A stretch of DNA of 64,000 bases from Thermodesulfomicrobium sp. WS (lineage in GTDB: Bacteria > Desulfobacterota > Desulfovibrionia > Desulfovibrionales > Desulfomicrobiaceae), in assembly GCF_027925145.1 (NCBI RefSeq), contig NZ_AP027130.1:1798001-1862000 (forward strand). The letters are read 5' to 3'. Made by a program: the position numbers and the translations under genes. Positions 62,166 through 64,000 of the stretch are shown here, piece after piece. Position 1 is the first letter of the stretch. Each line of letters opens with the position of its first letter. The notes beneath the pieces were generated by a model. It was not told the origin of the DNA. It saw only the letters and a program-made list of their open reading frames with translations, and did no database searches.

Positions 62166-64000
62166 TTAGGCCTTGCGCACGCCCACCGGTGCAGTGGCAA
62201 ACCGGGTAAAGCCCGCCACGTCCGCTTGCGTGCCCAGGATCTGAAACACATTGGCGCCTTTGCCTCTGGAAAAAGCATCCCATGCGGTATGGCCGAGGCC
62301 CAGCGGCGCCATCACCGCGCCGTCCACAACGCCTTCAAAGATGCGCACCCGCGCGCGACACTCACCGCCCGCCCCGGAAAGGGTGACGGCGTCGCCGGCA
62401 CGCACCCCAAGCTTGGAGGCCGTAGCGGCGTTCATGGCCACCACCATGTCTTTGCCCTGGAGTTCCCGCGGGCTGATGGCATTGGTGCCAAAGGGCGGAG
62501 TGGCGACCTTGGGACTGCCGATCTTCAAATTGGCTACCGGCACCAGGGTCAGGTCCGCGGCAGTGGCCGCAGAGGCCGGCGCCTGGACTTTGGCCAGATC
62601 CAGCTGCTGTACGGCGAATTCCGTCCCCAACCAGACCGAGCCCGTGGCCGCGGCTTCGAAATCCAGCCCCAGGGCCTCGGCCTTGGCCTTGAGCACATCC
62701 TCAAAGGAGGCAAAGCCCAGATCGGCGCCCAGCTTGGATGCCACCCCCAGGGCCACGTCCGCGGCGGCCTTGGTGGCGAAGAGCGGCTGTTTCAGGATGG
62801 GCGCGGCCATGGTGTAATTGGCCTGTCCCGAACCATAGGGAGTGTAGGCGTCGTCGTAGCGCTCATAGGTGAGGCTATCGGGCAAGATCAGATCCGCCTG
62901 CGCCGCAGTCTCGTCCATGAAGGAGCTGAAGGACACCACAAACCCGGCTTTATCCAAGGCGGTCTGTGCGGTCTTCAGATCCGGCAGCGCGTAGGCGGGG
63001 TTGGCGGCATGCACCAAAAGCACTTTGGGCGCCGGCGCGTTCCCCGCAGCCACGGCGGCCAGATAGCCCACCACGTCGCGGCCCATCATGGCCTTCTTGT
63101 CCGGGGCGGCGGCCACGACCTTGGGACCCCACGGCAGCACCATGACACCACCCGGCATGTTGATGCGGTCGAGCAGCACATTGACCGCCAAAGCGGCCGC
63201 GGCGTCGGACACCGCCAGCCCTTGGGCCGCGGTCGTGCCCGGCACCACCAGGGGCTTGCCTGCGGCAAGCAGTTCCTTGGCCAGGCCCAGCAGTGTTTCC
63301 GCCGCCACGCCGCTGCGCGTGGCCACCGCGTCCGGGGTAAAGCCCGCAGCCTGTTTGCGGAACTCCGCCAGCCCCGCCACTTTGGACGGCGAACGGCGCT
63401 CCAGGATCATATTGGCCAGGCCCATGGCCACAACGCCCTCAGTGCCCGGCGTACACGGAATCCAGGCATCGGCCACCGCAGCGGTCGCGGTCATGGCCGG
63501 ACCCACGTACACCACGCGCACGGCCCGCTCCCGGCCATCGGCAAAGGCCTTGGCGTTGCGCAGGGTCGTCCCCCACGCGCCCAGGGCGTCGGCACCCAAA
63601 AGGAGCACATAGTCCGCTCCTTCCAAGTCATAGCCCACCAGACCGTCGCCGCCCAAAAGCTTCAAGGCCGCGGCAGCGGCAGCGCCCTCGCTGGGCATGA
63701 AATAGGCCTGCTGCGAACCCAAGGCCGCCACAAGGCCAGCCAGGACTTCGGCCGCCGTGCCGGTGTCATCCCCGCTCACCAAGGCCACGTCCTTGCCTGC
63801 GGACTTGAGCTGCTCGGCCAAAAGTGCCTCGGCTTCTTCCCACGAGATGTCCTCGAAGGAATTACCCACGCGCTTTTTGGGGCTGCGCACCCGAGACGGG
63901 CTATAGAGGAGCTGCACGCTGGCCGCGCCCAAGGGGCAGATCCCGCCGCGGCTCAGCGGATGCTCGGGGTTGCCGTACGCCGCCACCGGATGGCCGGCCA
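62166..64000 (-). CDS. qrcB: menaquinone reductase, molybdopterin-oxidoreductase-like subunit QrcB (partial)
   Basis: The C-terminal 600 or so residues of a molybdopterin-oxidoreductase-family protein are present; the N-terminus lies beyond the right edge and the frame is open to the last base. Seen are HPLSRGGICPLGAASVQLLYSPSRV, DISWEEAEALLAEQLK, LVSGDDTGTAAEVLAGLVAALG, SFMDETAAQADLILPDSLTYERYDD and the C-terminal molydopterin-binding-like barrel (MNAATASKLGVRAGDAVTLSGAGGECRARVRIFEGVVDG). The Qrc assignment rests on its order with qrcC and qrcD. From the literature as I remember it, QrcB carries no molybdenum despite its family. qrcA would lie further upstream. Confidence 0.85.
   Translation of the reverse strand, partial: AGHPVAAYGNPEHPLSRGGICPLGAASVQLLYSPSRVRSPKKRVGNSFEDISWEEAEALLAEQLKSAGKDVALVSGDDTGTAAEVLAGLVAALGSQQAYFMPSEGAAAAAALKLLGGDGLVGYDLEGADYVLLLGADALGAWGTTLRNAKAFADGRERAVRVVYVGPAMTATAAVADAWIPCTPGTEGVVAMGLANMILERRSPSKVAGLAEFRKQAAGFTPDAVATRSGVAAETLLGLAKELLAAGKPLVVPGTTAAQGLAVSDAAAALAVNVLLDRINMPGGVMVLPWGPKVVAAAPDKKAMMGRDVVGYLAAVAAGNAPAPKVLLVHAANPAYALPDLKTAQTALDKAGFVVSFSSFMDETAAQADLILPDSLTYERYDDAYTPYGSGQANYTMAAPILKQPLFATKAAADVALGVASKLGADLGFASFEDVLKAKAEALGLDFEAAATGSVWLGTEFAVQQLDLAKVQAPASAATAADLTLVPVANLKIGSPKVATPPFGTNAISPRELQGKDMVVAMNAATASKLGVRAGDAVTLSGAGGECRARVRIFEGVVDGAVMAPLGLGHTAWDAFSRGKGANVFQILGTQADVAGFTRFATAPVGVRKA

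Overview
The window looks like a GC-rich chromosome segment of a sulfate-reducing deltaproteobacterium of the Desulfovibrio type. The strongest indicators are a partial Qrc menaquinone reductase operon at the right edge, a chemoreceptor with a c-type haem motif next to a multihaem cytochrome, hydrogenase maturation genes (hypD, hypE), cobalamin genes, and DapL-type lysine synthesis. Most of it is ordinary, densely packed housekeeping sequence with many ATGA or TGATG start/stop overlaps. No CRISPR array, prophage or intact mobile element is visible.

Layout. 1-0.7 kb: a broken IS481-like transposase. 0.95-3.6 kb: flagellar genes (fliJ, a MotE-like gene), truA and a flagellin-like gene with a textbook sigma-28 promoter. 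3.7-5.9 kb: a metallo-beta-lactamase/rhodanese protein and a peroxiredoxin. 5.9-12.3 kb: purM, a radical SAM AmrS, cobO, an SAH/MTA deaminase and pdxST. 12.4-15.8 kb: a small probable selenoprotein, an exonuclease and hypED. 15.9-22.9 kb: an HD protein, ddl, waaA, kdsB, carA, a TPR protein and an FAD/ferredoxin pair. 22.9-28.2 kb: cbiC, a nitrilase-like protein lacking catalytic residues, and a ZraSR/ZraP-like metal-stress module with two sigma-54 promoters. 28.3-31.2 kb: GGDEF and HD-GYP genes, a frameshifted DUF2325 gene, and an unusually AT-rich, gene-poor stretch ending in a terminator that may close a non-coding RNA. 31.2-35 kb: nnr, a CBS protein, tsaE and rarA. 35-41.4 kb: tRNA-Arg, a DUF502 protein, icd, infA, a PHP protein, a U32 peptidase, a nitrilase and a CBS-ACT protein. 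41.4-47.8 kb: a tRNA methyltransferase, dapL, murJ, a tandem Usp protein and a Na/Pi cotransporter. 47.8-52.6 kb: a tight four-gene cluster (tetrahaem cytochrome, haem chemoreceptor, transglutaminase-fold protein without its catalytic residues, orphan ABC substrate-binding protein). 52.6-56.1 kb: argFGH. 56.2-59.7 kb: a lipoprotein, ybeY, phoH and moaA. 60.1-64 kb: qrcD, qrcC and partial qrcB.

The most interesting observations are: (1) a 72-residue BFD-like [2Fe-2S] protein whose frame continues through an in-frame UGA directly followed by a perfect hairpin, so the UGA probably encodes selenocysteine; (2) the four-gene redox-chemosensory cluster at 47.8-52.6 kb; (3) a sigma-54-wired ZraSR/ZraP-like circuit; (4) a 15-base AT-rich promoter element shared by two loci 20 kb apart; and (5) the gene-poor 30.0-31.2 kb region.

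All calls come from reading the sequence and from remembered family features. No database search was run.
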